From contig NZ_JACHIG010000018.1 of assembly GCF_014203095.1 (NCBI RefSeq), positions 1-54,548 of the forward strand: a stretch of 54,548 nt of DNA, read 5' to 3'. Below, piece after piece: positions 1 through 9,090 of the stretch (within the stretch, counting starts at the first letter, position 1; every line of letters starts with the position of its first letter). The DNA comes from Prosthecobacter vanneervenii (GTDB taxonomy: Bacteria > Verrucomicrobiota > Verrucomicrobiia > Verrucomicrobiales > Verrucomicrobiaceae). Both the position numbers and the translations under genes were made by a program. The notes beneath the pieces are model-generated. The model saw only the letters and a program-made list of their open reading frames with translations. It did no database searches and was not told the DNA's origin.

Positions 1-57
1 GGTGAACGTTCGCTGAAGCAAGCCCGCCGATTTTTTCACCGCAAAAAATCTCGCCAT
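1..57 (-). CDS. Possible 5' end of a divergent gene, cut by the window edge
   Basis: Reading leftward from an ATG at 57, an open frame of 19 codons (MARFFAVKKSAGLLQRTFT) runs off the window without a stop. It would diverge from the sulfatase gene that starts at 86, leaving 28 bp between them. The stretch is too short to recognise a family, and an open run of this length is expected often in GC-rich DNA. It is listed only because the left edge may cut a real gene. Confidence 0.2.
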   Translation of the reverse strand, partial: MARFFAVKKSAGLLQRTFT

Positions 58-85
58 CGCTCCACCCTCTTGCCACCATGCCATC

Positions 86-1543
86 ATGCGTTTCCTCCTA
101 GCCCTCTGCCTTCTCGCCCTGCCGCTGGCCGCCGCCGATCAGCGCCCGCCGAACATCGTGCTTATTCTTCTCGATGACCTGGGCTACTCCGACCTCGGCT
201 GCTTCGGTGCGGAAAAAATCAAAACTCCCCACATCGACCGCATGGCCGCAGAGGGCACCCGTTTCACCAGTTTCTACGTGGCCCAGGCGGTTTGCAGCGC
301 CTCCCGCGCAGCGCTCATGACCGGCTGCTACGCCAACCGCGTCGGCATGCAGGGCGCCCTGAACCACACCAGCAAAGAAGGCATCCACCCCGACGAGCAG
401 CTTCTTCCCGAGCTGTTGAAGACACGCGGCTACGCCACCGCCGCCTTTGGCAAATGGCACCTCGGCACCGACCTGCTCTTCAATCCCCTTCGCAATGGCT
501 TCGATGCCTTCCTCGGCATCCCTTACTCCAACGACAACAGCAAATACCACCCCTCGCTGGCCAATGTGATGCCTCCCCTCCCTTTCTACGATGGTCTCAA
601 AGTCATCGAGACAGACCCCGACCAGAGCCAGTTCACCCATCGCTTCACCGCCGCCGCCACGCAGTTCATCCAGCAGCACAAAGACACCCCCTTCTTCCTC
701 TACGTCCCCCACGTCATGCCTCACGTCCCCATCTTTGCCTCCGACAGCGCGCGCGGCAAATCCAGCGCCGGACTCTATGGCGATGTTGTCGAGGAGCTCG
801 ACGGTTCAGTCGGCCAGATCCTCGCCACCATCCAACGCTGCGGCATTGATGAAAACACCCTCGTCATCCTCTTCTCAGACAACGGCCCCTTCCTCAGCTA
901 CGGCAACCACGCCGGCAGCGCCAAGCCCCTGCGCGAGGGAAAGCTCACCACCTTTGAAGGCGGCGTCCGGAGCCCCTTCATCGCCCGCTGGCCCGGCCAC
1001 GTCCCCGCTGCCCGCGTTTGCGACGAGCCCGTGATGGAAATCGATCTCCTCCCCACCATCGCCTCACTCGTCGGAGCGCAGCTTCCTCAGCGCAAGATCG
1101 ACGGCCTCAATATCCTCCCGCTCCTCGAAGGCAAAGCAGACGCCACATCACCTCACGAGTCCCTCGTCTTCTACGGCGGCGATGAGCTCCAGGCCATCCG
1201 CAGCGGCCAGTGGAAGCTCCACTTCCCCCACCCCTACATCACCGTGGACGGCGAGCCCGGCCGCGATGGCAAGCCCGCACGCTTCGGCCAGATGCAACCC
1301 AAATCCATCACCCAGAGCGGCATCGCAGGCATCGCCTCACGCCACGGCTACCGCGTCGAAAACATCGGCCTCTCCCTCTTCAATCTGAAGGACGATCCCG
1401 GCGAAACCCGCGACGTCGCCCACGATCACCCCGAGATCGTCGAGCGCCTCAAAAAGCTCGCCGAACCCACCCGCCAGCAGCTCGGAGACGCCCTGCAAAA
1501 AATCCAAGGCACCGAAAACCGCCCCCTCGGCCTCGCCCCATAG
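86..1543 (+). CDS. Secreted sulfatase (family S1, Cys-type)
   Basis: 485 aa. A hydrophobic signal peptide (about residues 1-17) is followed directly by the sulfatase fold. The metal-binding pair D30-D31 lies in LLDDLGYSD. The maturation site is C70-S-A-S-R74, where Cys70 would be oxidised to formylglycine; the usual Pro of CxPSR is Ala here. K123 and H125 lie in the GKWHLG motif, and the second metal motif SDNG is near residue 265. Family S1 enzymes hydrolyse sulfate esters, and the signal peptide places this one in the periplasm or outside, so a sulfated polysaccharide or its fragments is a plausible substrate; the exact substrate cannot be read from sequence. The ATG at 86 gives a clean signal peptide. 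A REP-like repeat follows the stop. A maturation enzyme is needed and is not in this window. Confidence 0.93.
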   Translation: MRFLLALCLLALPLAAADQRPPNIVLILLDDLGYSDLGCFGAEKIKTPHIDRMAAEGTRFTSFYVAQAVCSASRAALMTGCYANRVGMQGALNHTSKEGIHPDEQLLPELLKTRGYATAAFGKWHLGTDLLFNPLRNGFDAFLGIPYSNDNSKYHPSLANVMPPLPFYDGLKVIETDPDQSQFTHRFTAAATQFIQQHKDTPFFLYVPHVMPHVPIFASDSARGKSSAGLYGDVVEELDGSVGQILATIQRCGIDENTLVILFSDNGPFLSYGNHAGSAKPLREGKLTTFEGGVRSPFIARWPGHVPAARVCDEPVMEIDLLPTIASLVGAQLPQRKIDGLNILPLLEGKADATSPHESLVFYGGDELQAIRSGQWKLHFPHPYITVDGEPGRDGKPARFGQMQPKSITQSGIAGIASRHGYRVENIGLSLFNLKDDPGETRDVAHDHPEIVERLKKLAEPTRQQLGDALQKIQGTENRPLGLAP

Positions 1544-1544
1544 T

Positions 1545-1602
1545 GGAGGATAGCCGTCCCGGCTGTCCTTGAGAGACAGGCTTCCAGCCTGTCCTGCTAA
1601 CG
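1545..1602. repeat. REP-like double palindrome
   Basis: Two hairpins lie side by side in the gap after the sulfatase. The first has arms AGCCG (1552-1556) and CGGCT (1560-1564) around the loop TCC. The second has arms GACAGGCT (1575-1582) and AGCCTGTC (1586-1593), again around TCC. Arm-TCC-arm geometry is that of REP/BIME-type elements. There is no T tract, so a simple terminator is less likely. Related short palindromes occur at 3870-3884, 21919-21936 and 34130-34148. Confidence 0.6.
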
Positions 1603-1638
1603 TGAGGGACTAGGATGGTACTCTCTCCCGAGCCCCCC

Positions 1639-2502
1639 TCACCGCCTCGCCCGCTCCCTCGCGATCACATCCCGGATATGCTCCATCCGGTTCGCCGGAT
1701 TCGGATGCGAGCTCATAAAGTCCGACCTGTTCGCCCCGCCGCTCACCTGCGCCAGGATCTCCATCACTCCGATCAGCGCCTCCGGATTATATCCCGCCTG
1801 CATCATGAACCGCACGCCGAGCGCGTCAGACTCAGACTCGTCATCGCGGCTGAACTTCATCACCCGCCATTGCGCCACCATCTGGGCTATCTGCGCCCCC
1901 GAGTTGCCGTGCCCGTCGGACGCCATCACTCCCAGACCTTGAGCGATCCCGCTCCACAGCCGGGTGCTGGCCATTTGCTCATTGGAGTGCCGTCCCACCA
2001 CGTGCCCCATCTCATGCCCCAGCACGCCCGCCAGCTGATCCTCCGACTTCAGTCGGCGAAACAAAGCCTCGGTGATGAAAATCTGCCCTCCCGGCAGCGC
2101 AAAGGCATTCACCGTCTGCGGGTCCGCCAGCAGGTGAAATTTAAATTGGTAGGGCGTCTCCCGCGCCGCAGTCGAGGAGATCAGCCGGCTCCCCACCCGC
2201 TCCACCAGCGCCCGCCCCGCTGCATCACGCGAGAGGCCACCGCTCTCACGGATCATCTGCGGTGTGGACTGCAGCCCCAGCGCTATCTCCTCCTGCGGAG
2301 TGGCCAGCGCCAGCGTTTGCTTCCTGCCGGTAAACTCGTTTTGGTAGCTCGTGGTGCTCAGCCAGTTGTAAATCAGTGAGCCGACAATGATCAGCAGCCC
2401 CAGAATGATGCGCGGATTCAGCCCGCCACCACCACGGCCTCGTTCATCTCCAAAGAAGTTAATCTGCTGCGGCTGAATGAGTCTCTGCAGTGTCTGATTC
2501 AT
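1639..2502 (-). CDS. M48-family zinc metalloprotease, membrane-anchored
   Basis: 287 aa. One membrane segment lies at about residues 31-49, with the protease domain after it. The zinc motif is H163-E-M-G-H167, extended as HEMGHVVGRH, and the third zinc ligand is expected in the downstream motif around E222-S-E-S-D226. An NAFALPGG stretch before the active site is typical of M48 proteases (HtpX/BepA/LoiP group), which degrade misfolded membrane or outer-membrane proteins. A single N-terminal anchor and no TPR repeats fit a LoiP/YcaL-like type better than BepA. The gene diverges from the AI-2E-family permease, with about 60 bp between the starts. The Gly-rich segment at residues 21-28 (RGRGGGGL) resembles the start of other bacterial M48 proteins. 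Confidence 0.9.
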   Translation of the reverse strand: MNQTLQRLIQPQQINFFGDERGRGGGGLNPRIILGLLIIVGSLIYNWLSTTSYQNEFTGRKQTLALATPQEEIALGLQSTPQMIRESGGLSRDAAGRALVERVGSRLISSTAARETPYQFKFHLLADPQTVNAFALPGGQIFITEALFRRLKSEDQLAGVLGHEMGHVVGRHSNEQMASTRLWSGIAQGLGVMASDGHGNSGAQIAQMVAQWRVMKFSRDDESESDALGVRFMMQAGYNPEALIGVMEILAQVSGGANRSDFMSSHPNPANRMEHIRDVIARERARR

Positions 2503-2564
2503 GCCCTGCTTTATACCTCACGGAAAAATCTTGAGCCAGCGCCTATTTTGCGGCATTGCAGCTC

Positions 2565-3755
2565 ATGTCGTTGTTTCAGGATCAAGATCACCCGGTGGAT
2601 TGGGGCCGGAAAGGCTCTCAGGCGGTGGTGACTCTGGCCTGTCTCTTTGTTGTCCTCACCGGGCTCAAGATCGCGGCCAATGTGCTCGTGCCGATCGTCT
2701 ATGCCTTCTTCCTCGCGGTTCTCAGCTACCCCATGGTGCGCTGGCTGCGTCGGCGCCGGGTGCCCGCAGGCCTGGCCTTGGGCGTGACCATGCTGGTAAA
2801 CCTCAGCGCGCTCGCTGGCCTCGTCACCGTGGGTGTCCGTTTGCTCATCAGCTTCTGGCGCGATCTCCCCAATTACCTCCGCGGCCTTGAAAGATATTCC
2901 AACGATGCGGCCACTTGGTTTGAAGCCAAAGGCTTCGTCGGCGCCAAGGCCACCGTCAGCGGCATGTTCGACTGGAACAACCTCATCAGCTGGGCCACCC
3001 AGCAGGACGTCATGAGCAATCTCGGCTCCCTCGGCATCAGCACCTTCGGCACTCTCGCCACATTCCTCGCCAGCCTCATCATGGTCATCATCGTCATGAT
3101 GTTCATCCTCATGGAGGCACACGGCACCCAGAGCCGCCTGCAGGCCGTCAGCCTTTCCGGCGGCCCCGATCTCAGCGGCCTCATGCGCAGCGCCGACGAC
3201 ATCCAGAAGTACCTCGGCGTCAAAACCCTCATCAGTGCCCTCACCGGTCTCATGGCAGGCTTCTGGTGCTGGTTCTTCGACCTCCACTATCCCCTCCTCT
3301 GGGCGCTGCTCGCCTTCCTGTTCAACTACATCCCCGCCGTCGGCAGCACCGCCGCATCTGTCCCCGCCATCGTCGAGGCCCTTGTCCAGCACGGCCCCGG
3401 CACGGCCATCTTCGTCGCCCTCGGCTACGGCGGCATCAATTTCTTCCTCGATAACTTCGTGCAGCCCACCATGCTCGGAAACCGCTTCGGCATCTCCCCG
3501 CTCGTCGTCATTCTCTCCGTCATCTTCTGGGGCTGGCTCTGGGGCCCCCTCGGCATGTTCCTCGCCGTCCCCCTCACCATGGTCCTCAAGGTCCTGCTCG
3601 ACAACAACACCGAGTTTCACTGGATCTCCGTCGCCATGGCCAAGAAAAAAATCCGCCACGGCGAAGTCGAAGTCGCAGGCTACGACCTCCAGATGAACGA
3701 AGACGAAACCATCGGCGGCGGCGCCACCACCGAATTCCCCGGCCGCGAGAAGTAA
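2565..3755 (+). CDS. AI-2E family transporter (PerM/YhhT-like permease)
   Basis: 396 aa from ATG 2565; an in-frame TTG at 2556 is an alternative start. Two N-terminal hydrophobic helices are followed by a soluble loop, then further membrane helices around residues 160-185 and 215-345. The last group contains FNYIPAVGS and DNFVQPTMLG, both close to signatures of the AI-2E transporter family. Members export autoinducer-2 (TqsA) or act as ion antiporters or general permeases, so the substrate is unknown. The charged C-terminal tail (about 45 residues) is cytosolic or disordered. It diverges from the M48 protease gene. A long noncoding stretch follows. Confidence 0.88.
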   Translation: MSLFQDQDHPVDWGRKGSQAVVTLACLFVVLTGLKIAANVLVPIVYAFFLAVLSYPMVRWLRRRRVPAGLALGVTMLVNLSALAGLVTVGVRLLISFWRDLPNYLRGLERYSNDAATWFEAKGFVGAKATVSGMFDWNNLISWATQQDVMSNLGSLGISTFGTLATFLASLIMVIIVMMFILMEAHGTQSRLQAVSLSGGPDLSGLMRSADDIQKYLGVKTLISALTGLMAGFWCWFFDLHYPLLWALLAFLFNYIPAVGSTAASVPAIVEALVQHGPGTAIFVALGYGGINFFLDNFVQPTMLGNRFGISPLVVILSVIFWGWLWGPLGMFLAVPLTMVLKVLLDNNTEFHWISVAMAKKKIRHGEVEVAGYDLQMNEDETIGGGATTEFPGREK

Positions 3756-4279
3756 GACTTCTGGAGCGACCTACGCGATGCCACATTGGGAATCGTTCAA
3801 GCAGCGCATTTAGAAGCTTCCTGCCTCCCGCTTCTCGAAGCGCGACCTGTGCGATGCCCAGCACAAGGTAGGGAGACTTGTCCCCAAGCCTCCGCCGAAT
3901 GCTTCAATGCGTGCTTTCCAGAAATGGCACTCGCCAAACACCCAACTCGCGGTCTGAAGGGCCGCAGGATTCAGCCCAGGACGCAGCGCAGCAAGCCCTG
4001 GGTTTCCAGCCAGCATTCCGGAAAGCAAACCCAGCAGTCCCTTCACTCACCGCGTTCTCCAGCAGCGTCTCCCCGCCCCTCCATCCCCGCGCAGCCACTC
4101 CCCCCATCACACCTGTGCCAAATCGTCCTTCCTCCTGTGCCATCTGCGCACACTAAACCAAGCGCTTAGCACCGCCAAATCGCGCTCCTTCCCAGGCAAA
4201 TCAGGCGTAGCAGCTCATGCCAGCCCTGTGGCATGCTTCCAGCAAAAGGATCAGAGAAACAACCCTTCTCCCACCAACC
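3756..4279. other. 524-bp intergenic stretch before clpB
   Basis: I see no convincing gene here. Short open frames exist on both strands but show no domain or signal peptide and no C-ending codon preference. A near-perfect palindrome lies at 3870-3884 (GGGAGAC, TT, GTCCCC). The end of the stretch should hold the clpB promoter. I looked for a CIRCE operator and a clear sigma-32-type promoter and did not find either. Confidence 0.5.
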
Positions 4280-6865
4280 ATGTCTCCCGAAAAATTCACC
4301 GTCAAACTCCAGGAAGCCTTCAATGCCTCTCAGTCCGTCGCCACCCGCCACGGCCATCAGGAGCTGAAGCCCTCCCATCTCCTCCTCGCCCTGCTCGAGC
4401 AGGAGGGCGGCATCGCCGTTCCCCTCTTTGAAAAAGCCGCCGTCAATCCCGCTGCCGCCCAAAACCTCAAAGCCAGCGTCGAGGCCCTCCTTGCACGCCA
4501 GCCCAAAGTCAGCGGCGGCACCAGCGGCCTGCATCTCTCCAATGAGATGCGCGAGCTCATGACGAAGGCCGAGGATGAGCAGAAAAAGCTCAAGGATGAA
4601 TACCTCAGCGTCGAGCACATCATTCTCGCCCTCTTCAAAACCAAGACCGAACTCTCCGACCTCCTCAAGCAGGCCGGACTCACCTACGACACCGTTTCCA
4701 AGGCCCTCACCACCGTGCGCGGCAGCCAGCGCGTGGTCGATCAGGACCCCGAAGGCAAATACCAGACCCTCGAAAAATACGGCACCGACCTCACCGCCCG
4801 CGCCAAGCAGGGCAAGATCGACCCCGTCATCGGCCGCGATGAGGAAATCCGCCGCGTCATGCAGGTCCTCAGCCGCCGCACCAAAAACAACCCGGTCCTC
4901 ATCGGCGAGCCCGGCGTTGGCAAGACCGCCATCGCCGAAGGCCTCGCTCGCCGCATCGTCGCTGGCGACGTCCCCGACTCACTCAAAGGCAAACGCCTCA
5001 TCAGCATGGACCTCGGCGGCATGATGGCCGGGGCCAAGTTCCGTGGTGAATTCGAGGAGCGCCTCAAGGCCTTCCTCAAAGAGGTCACCTCCAGCGAAGG
5101 CGAGATCATCCTCTTCATCGACGAGCTCCACACCATCGTTGGCGCAGGCAAAGCCGAAGGTGCCATGGACGCCGGCAATCTCCTCAAGCCCCAGCTCGCC
5201 CGTGGCGAACTCCGCTGCATCGGTGCCACCACGCTCGATGAGTATCGTAAATACATCGAAAAAGACCCCGCTCTCGAACGCCGCTTCCAGCCCGTCAAAG
5301 TCGGCGAGCCCAGCGTCGAGGACACCATCGCCATCCTACGTGGTTTGAAGGAACGCTACGAGGTGCACCACGGCGTCCGCATTCAGGACGGCGCAATCAT
5401 CGCCGCCGCCACGCTGAGCAATCGCTACATCACCGACCGCTTCCTGCCGGACAAGGCCATCGACCTCGTCGATGAAGCCGCCAGCCGCATCAAGATCGAG
5501 CTCGACTCCATGCCCACGGAGATCGACGTCATCGAGCGCCAGATCATGCAGGGCGAGATGGAGCGCCAGGCCCTGAAAAAAGAAAAGGACGCCGCCTCCA
5601 AAGCCCGCCTCGAAAAACTCGACAAGGAGATCGCTGATCTCAAGGAAAGCTCCGCTGCCCTCAAAGCCCAGTGGCTCAAGGAAAAGGAAACCGTCGATGC
5701 CGGCCGCAAGGTCAAGGAGGAGATCGACCGCCTCCGCACCGAGCTCGAACAAGCCCAGCGTCGTGGCGACTTCGGTCGTGCCGGTGAGATCCAGTATGGT
5801 CTCATCCCCGACCTCGAAAAGAAACTCAGCGCCGCCCCCGTGGAGGCCTCCCAGCCACGCTCCGCCCACTCGCTGCTGCGCGAGGAAGTCACCGAGGACG
5901 ACATTGCCCGCGTCGTCGCCAACTGGACCGGCATCCCCGTCTCACGCCTTCAGGAGGGCGAGCGCTCCAAGCTCGTCAAAATGGAGGAGCGCCTCAGCCA
6001 GCGCGTCATCGGCCAGAAGGACGCCATCGCCGCCGTCAGCAATGCCGTGCGCCGCGCCCGCGCCGGCATCCAGGATGAGAACCGCCCCATCGGCAGCTTC
6101 CTCTTCCTCGGCCCCACCGGCGTCGGCAAAACCGAACTCTGCAAAGCCCTCGCCGAATTCCTCTTCGACGACGAAACCGCCATGACCCGCATCGACATGA
6201 GCGAGTACATGGAGAAGCACAGCGTCAGCCGCCTCATCGGCGCGCCTCCCGGCTACGTCGGTTATGAAGAAGGCGGCCAGCTCAGCGAGACCGTCCGCCG
6301 CCGCCCCTACAGTGTCGTGCTCTTCGATGAAGTCGAAAAAGCCCACCCCGATGTCTTCAATGTGCTGCTGCAGGTCCTCGACGACGGCCGCATCACCGAC
6401 GGCCAGGGCCGCACGGTCGACTTCAAAAACACGGTCCTCATCATGACCAGCAACATCGGCAGCAACGCCATCCAGGACGTCAGCAATCCTGAGCAGCGCG
6501 ATGCCCTCGTGCGCGACAGCCTCAAGCAGTTCTTCCGCCCCGAGTTCCTCAACCGCATTGATGAAATCGTCATCTTCGACCGCCTCGATGCCGCTCAGCT
6601 CGACAGCATCGTCAAGATCCAGCTCCAACGCGTCATCGACCGCCTCGCCAAGCAGAACATCCACCTCACCGTCACCGACGACACCACCCGCTACCTCGCC
6701 GACGCCGGCTTCGACCCCGTCTTCGGCGCCCGCCCCCTCAAACGCGCCATCCAAAAACACCTCCTCGATCCCCTCAGCCTCGCCGTCCTCGAAGGCAACT
6801 TCAAAGAAGGCGACCACATCACTGCGGAGATGAAGAGCGGAAAGGTGCAGTTTGTGAAGAGTTAA
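4280..6865 (+). CDS. clpB: ClpB disaggregase (Hsp100 AAA+ ATPase)
   Basis: 861 aa from ATG 4280. An in-frame ATG at 4217 would add 21 residues unlike any ClpB, so it is not used. Domain order is complete: N-terminal Clp repeat domain (1-145), AAA-1 with Walker A GEPGVGKT (209-216) and Walker B ILFIDE (277-282), a charged coiled-coil middle domain (about 400-530), then AAA-2 with Walker A GPTGVGKT (about 611-618) and the C-terminal ClpB small domain ending near GARPLKRAIQKHLLDPL. The long middle domain separates ClpB from ClpA and ClpC. With DnaK it pulls proteins out of aggregates after heat stress. The length is normal for the family. It is convergent with the HNH gene, with 17 bp between the stops. 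Confidence 0.98.
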   Translation: MSPEKFTVKLQEAFNASQSVATRHGHQELKPSHLLLALLEQEGGIAVPLFEKAAVNPAAAQNLKASVEALLARQPKVSGGTSGLHLSNEMRELMTKAEDEQKKLKDEYLSVEHIILALFKTKTELSDLLKQAGLTYDTVSKALTTVRGSQRVVDQDPEGKYQTLEKYGTDLTARAKQGKIDPVIGRDEEIRRVMQVLSRRTKNNPVLIGEPGVGKTAIAEGLARRIVAGDVPDSLKGKRLISMDLGGMMAGAKFRGEFEERLKAFLKEVTSSEGEIILFIDELHTIVGAGKAEGAMDAGNLLKPQLARGELRCIGATTLDEYRKYIEKDPALERRFQPVKVGEPSVEDTIAILRGLKERYEVHHGVRIQDGAIIAAATLSNRYITDRFLPDKAIDLVDEAASRIKIELDSMPTEIDVIERQIMQGEMERQALKKEKDAASKARLEKLDKEIADLKESSAALKAQWLKEKETVDAGRKVKEEIDRLRTELEQAQRRGDFGRAGEIQYGLIPDLEKKLSAAPVEASQPRSAHSLLREEVTEDDIARVVANWTGIPVSRLQEGERSKLVKMEERLSQRVIGQKDAIAAVSNAVRRARAGIQDENRPIGSFLFLGPTGVGKTELCKALAEFLFDDETAMTRIDMSEYMEKHSVSRLIGAPPGYVGYEEGGQLSETVRRRPYSVVLFDEVEKAHPDVFNVLLQVLDDGRITDGQGRTVDFKNTVLIMTSNIGSNAIQDVSNPEQRDALVRDSLKQFFRPEFLNRIDEIVIFDRLDAAQLDSIVKIQLQRVIDRLAKQNIHLTVTDDTTRYLADAGFDPVFGARPLKRAIQKHLLDPLSLAVLEGNFKEGDHITAEMKSGKVQFVKS

Positions 6866-6882
6866 ATCGCATTTTCATACTT

Positions 6883-7707
6883 TTATTCTGCCCCGGATCT
6901 ACCAGCCATTTGCCAAGCATCAGTGTCCTGTATCGCGAAATCGACATCTGCCTTGAATGAAGTCCAACTTCTGGTTTGCAATGCAATGGAACGAAGAACA
7001 TCCAAGCCAACACCCCAAAATCGAGCATCCCTGAGAAGTTCGAGAGCTAGTCCATCATCGCAATATCTGAGCCGATTTCGAAGAATACCTCGGATATAGT
7101 ACAATTCTCGGATATCCGGCTCTGTTTTTGCCTGTCGACTAACCCGGCATATTCCTGAAATTTTACTGAAGGCTGCCGCCCAACTCTCCAGTGTCACCTT
7201 ATTATCAGACTCAAATACCAAATATTGCTCTGCCGCGACATCCATCGCGCTGGTAATTTCTGGAATCGAGAAGGTGCGCACCCATTTTTTGATGTCGTTT
7301 TTTCCATTATCATTGAGTTGATAACCAGGCGCAAGATCCTCCCAATATGTGCACAGCTCACTAACTGTAGTGTTTGCAAGACTCTTCAGCCCACGCTGCC
7401 ACTCCATCATCATTTCGAGCTGCTCTCGGCGCTCTTGGAGCTTGTCCATTTGGGACTTTGCTTTTTTCAAAGCCGAATCGTCGCTCAAGAGTTTGTCTGA
7501 CTTTCCTAAATTACAACCTTCACAGCTGGTTATCAGATTGGTTATGTCATTGTCACCGTCATTCGCGACAGGATTTATGTGATCGATGTGAAGAATAACA
7601 TCTGGAGCCGCTTTTCCGCAATACTGACAGGTAAATTTGTCACGCTTCAATACTTCGAACCGAATAGATTTCGGGATGTTTTTCCGCCTGTTTTCGATGT
7701 CGTTCAT
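6883..7707 (-). CDS. HNH endonuclease domain protein
   Basis: 274 aa. The N-terminal third is a clear HNH module: CQYCGK (first zinc pair), HIDHINPVANDGDNDITNL (the His-Asn core), then CEGCNLGK (second zinc pair), about residues 28-70. A charged helical stretch (80-105) and an unassigned C-terminal region follow. Such nucleases belong to restriction, phage-defence or mobile-intron systems; this sequence does not decide which. Base composition differs from the neighbours: 24 of 60 bases at 7501-7560 are G or C, against about 60-70 percent in flanking genes, which suggests acquisition by transfer. It lies 39 bp downstream of the zeta-like gene on the same strand and may be co-transcribed. No methylase or helicase partner is adjacent. 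Confidence 0.85.
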   Translation of the reverse strand: MNDIENRRKNIPKSIRFEVLKRDKFTCQYCGKAAPDVILHIDHINPVANDGDNDITNLITSCEGCNLGKSDKLLSDDSALKKAKSQMDKLQERREQLEMMMEWQRGLKSLANTTVSELCTYWEDLAPGYQLNDNGKNDIKKWVRTFSIPEITSAMDVAAEQYLVFESDNKVTLESWAAAFSKISGICRVSRQAKTEPDIRELYYIRGILRNRLRYCDDGLALELLRDARFWGVGLDVLRSIALQTRSWTSFKADVDFAIQDTDAWQMAGRSGAE

Positions 7708-7746
7708 TGAGTCATTAATGCACCTCTCACGAAGCTGCGCAGCCCC

Positions 7747-8466
7747 CTACTTCCGCCTCACCCGCTTCGGCTTCTCTGGCACCAGCGTCATCTGCGGCGT
7801 CACCTTGATCCCCATGCGCTTGTAGTAGTCCATCATCTTCTCCGTCGCTACTCGGCTGGCTTCGAGACCGATGCGCACCATCTCCGACATTTCCATCGGC
7901 GGAACTTCCTGAACTTTAGTGGAAGCAAGCATGGTCTGGAGTTGTTCGAGGTTATGAGTGCTGCTGTCCGCAATCTGACGATGCGGTGGCAAGGCATTGT
8001 CCCACAGCACCCACTCATCGGCAAGCGGCAGATAATCCTGCATGAAATGCTTCCGGCTCCTGTCAAACCGGCGGCGCACATCCTCATCAGGCACATGGTG
8101 ACCGCCCATCTTCACCCGCAGCGCCACACGCCCAACCGCCTGATCGCCAGAGCCAATCATGATGTAATGCAGCAGAAAACGATACCCCTGCGCCTTCGCC
8201 TCCCGAATCATCGCGACATACGTTTTACCGCTCAGTGTGGACTCAATCGCAAAGCTCGCCTTCGCCGCGATCAAACCTCGCGCCTCTTCTATCAGCAGCC
8301 TCCCCGCCTTGAATGCCGTAAGGCTCGGATCCAGCGGCGAAAGCCCCCGCGCGATCTCATCTGCATTGAGAAAGCGCATGATGCCAAGACGCGGCAGCAG
8401 CTCGCGGGCGAGCGTGGTTTTGCCAGCCCCGTTGCAGCCACCCAGAATGCACAATGTCGGTGTCAT
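7747..8466 (-). CDS. Zeta-toxin-like P-loop kinase
   Basis: 239 aa. The N terminus begins with a P-loop, GGCNGAGKTT (residues 9-18). Next come FLNADEIARGL and FAIESTLSG, both typical of the zeta toxin / UDP-N-acetylglucosamine kinase family, and RVALRVKMGGHHVPDEDVRRRF, the arginine-rich lid. Chromosomal zeta-like kinases phosphorylate UDP-amino sugars or other small substrates and are not always toxic. No epsilon-like antitoxin is adjacent. Its start overlaps the stop of the flavodoxin gene (ATGA, 8463-8466), so the two are translationally coupled. The C-terminal 70 residues are basic and specific to this subfamily. Confidence 0.82.
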   Translation of the reverse strand: MTPTLCILGGCNGAGKTTLARELLPRLGIMRFLNADEIARGLSPLDPSLTAFKAGRLLIEEARGLIAAKASFAIESTLSGKTYVAMIREAKAQGYRFLLHYIMIGSGDQAVGRVALRVKMGGHHVPDEDVRRRFDRSRKHFMQDYLPLADEWVLWDNALPPHRQIADSSTHNLEQLQTMLASTKVQEVPPMEMSEMVRIGLEASRVATEKMMDYYKRMGIKVTPQMTLVPEKPKRVRRK

Positions 8467-9059
8467 GCCTGTTGCGTCTTATCTTCCACAAAATCACCCG
8501 GACACAACCGCTTCACACCCTTCGTCAGCGGATTCTGATCCTTGCGCCCATGCACATATAGCGCCGTCCACTCCGCCAGCCGACGCCCCAGAATCCGACA
8601 CGCCTCCTGCGTCTCCTCCTCACGCGGTTCCTTCGAGGCCACCGCGCCATAATGCAGCGTCATCTTCCGGCCCGAGTAGTCCGTCACGCCAAACACCAGG
8701 AACCCAAAATTCATGAGTACCGTCAGGATCGACTGACACGCCATCTCCATGCCCCCTCCCCAGCCGCCTGCACTGCTGAAAGCGCACGCGATCTTACCGT
8801 CCACCTCCAGCCACTTGTCCGCCATCGTCTCGTCCCAGAAGCGCTTCATCTTCCACGACAGAATCCCCATGTTCGTCGGGCTCCCCACCGCCAGCCCGTC
8901 GCACCACACCACATCCTCCGCCGTCGCCTCATCCACATGCCTCACCCGCACCTCCGTCTCCGGTACCTGCCCCGCCCCTTCCGCCACCAAAGCAGCCATC
9001 TTCGCGACATTGCCACTGCGGGAGTCATAGAGGACGAGGACTTTGTTCATAAAAGACAT
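8463..9059 (-). CDS. Flavodoxin-fold NAD(P)H:quinone reductase (WrbA-like)
   Basis: 198 aa from ATG 9059; ATG 9050 (MNKVLVLYDS) is an equally good start, three residues in. The FMN phosphate loop SRSGNVAKM sits right after the first strand (VLVLYD). The GSPTNMG and SSAGGWGGGMEM segments match the two other flavin-contact loops of the WrbA/flavodoxin family. These enzymes reduce quinones with two electrons, or carry electrons, in the cytosol. A longer frame to 9170 would reach into the divergent promoter region and is not used. The stop overlaps the start of the zeta-like gene by 4 bp, so the pair is one operon. Confidence 0.85.
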   Translation of the reverse strand: MSFMNKVLVLYDSRSGNVAKMAALVAEGAGQVPETEVRVRHVDEATAEDVVWCDGLAVGSPTNMGILSWKMKRFWDETMADKWLEVDGKIACAFSSAGGWGGGMEMACQSILTVLMNFGFLVFGVTDYSGRKMTLHYGAVASKEPREEETQEACRILGRRLAEWTALYVHGRKDQNPLTKGVKRLCPGDFVEDKTQQA

Positions 9060-9090
9060 GGATAACTGGGCAAAGTAAGCGCTTTCTGGC

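Noticed and set aside
2511..3659. Long open frame on the minus strand opposite the AI-2E permease
   Set aside because: It is rich in Glu, Asp, Gly and Ala, has no domain, and is a by-product of C-ending codons on the other strand. The same holds for minus-strand frames at 9849-10973, 21190-22518 and 39387-40541.
3786..4169. Small open frames in the gap before clpB
   Set aside because: No domain, signal peptide or codon bias; frames overlap on both strands.
4141..4279. CIRCE or heat-shock promoter upstream of clpB
   Set aside because: CTTAGCACC resembles half of a CIRCE site, but no matching second arm is present.
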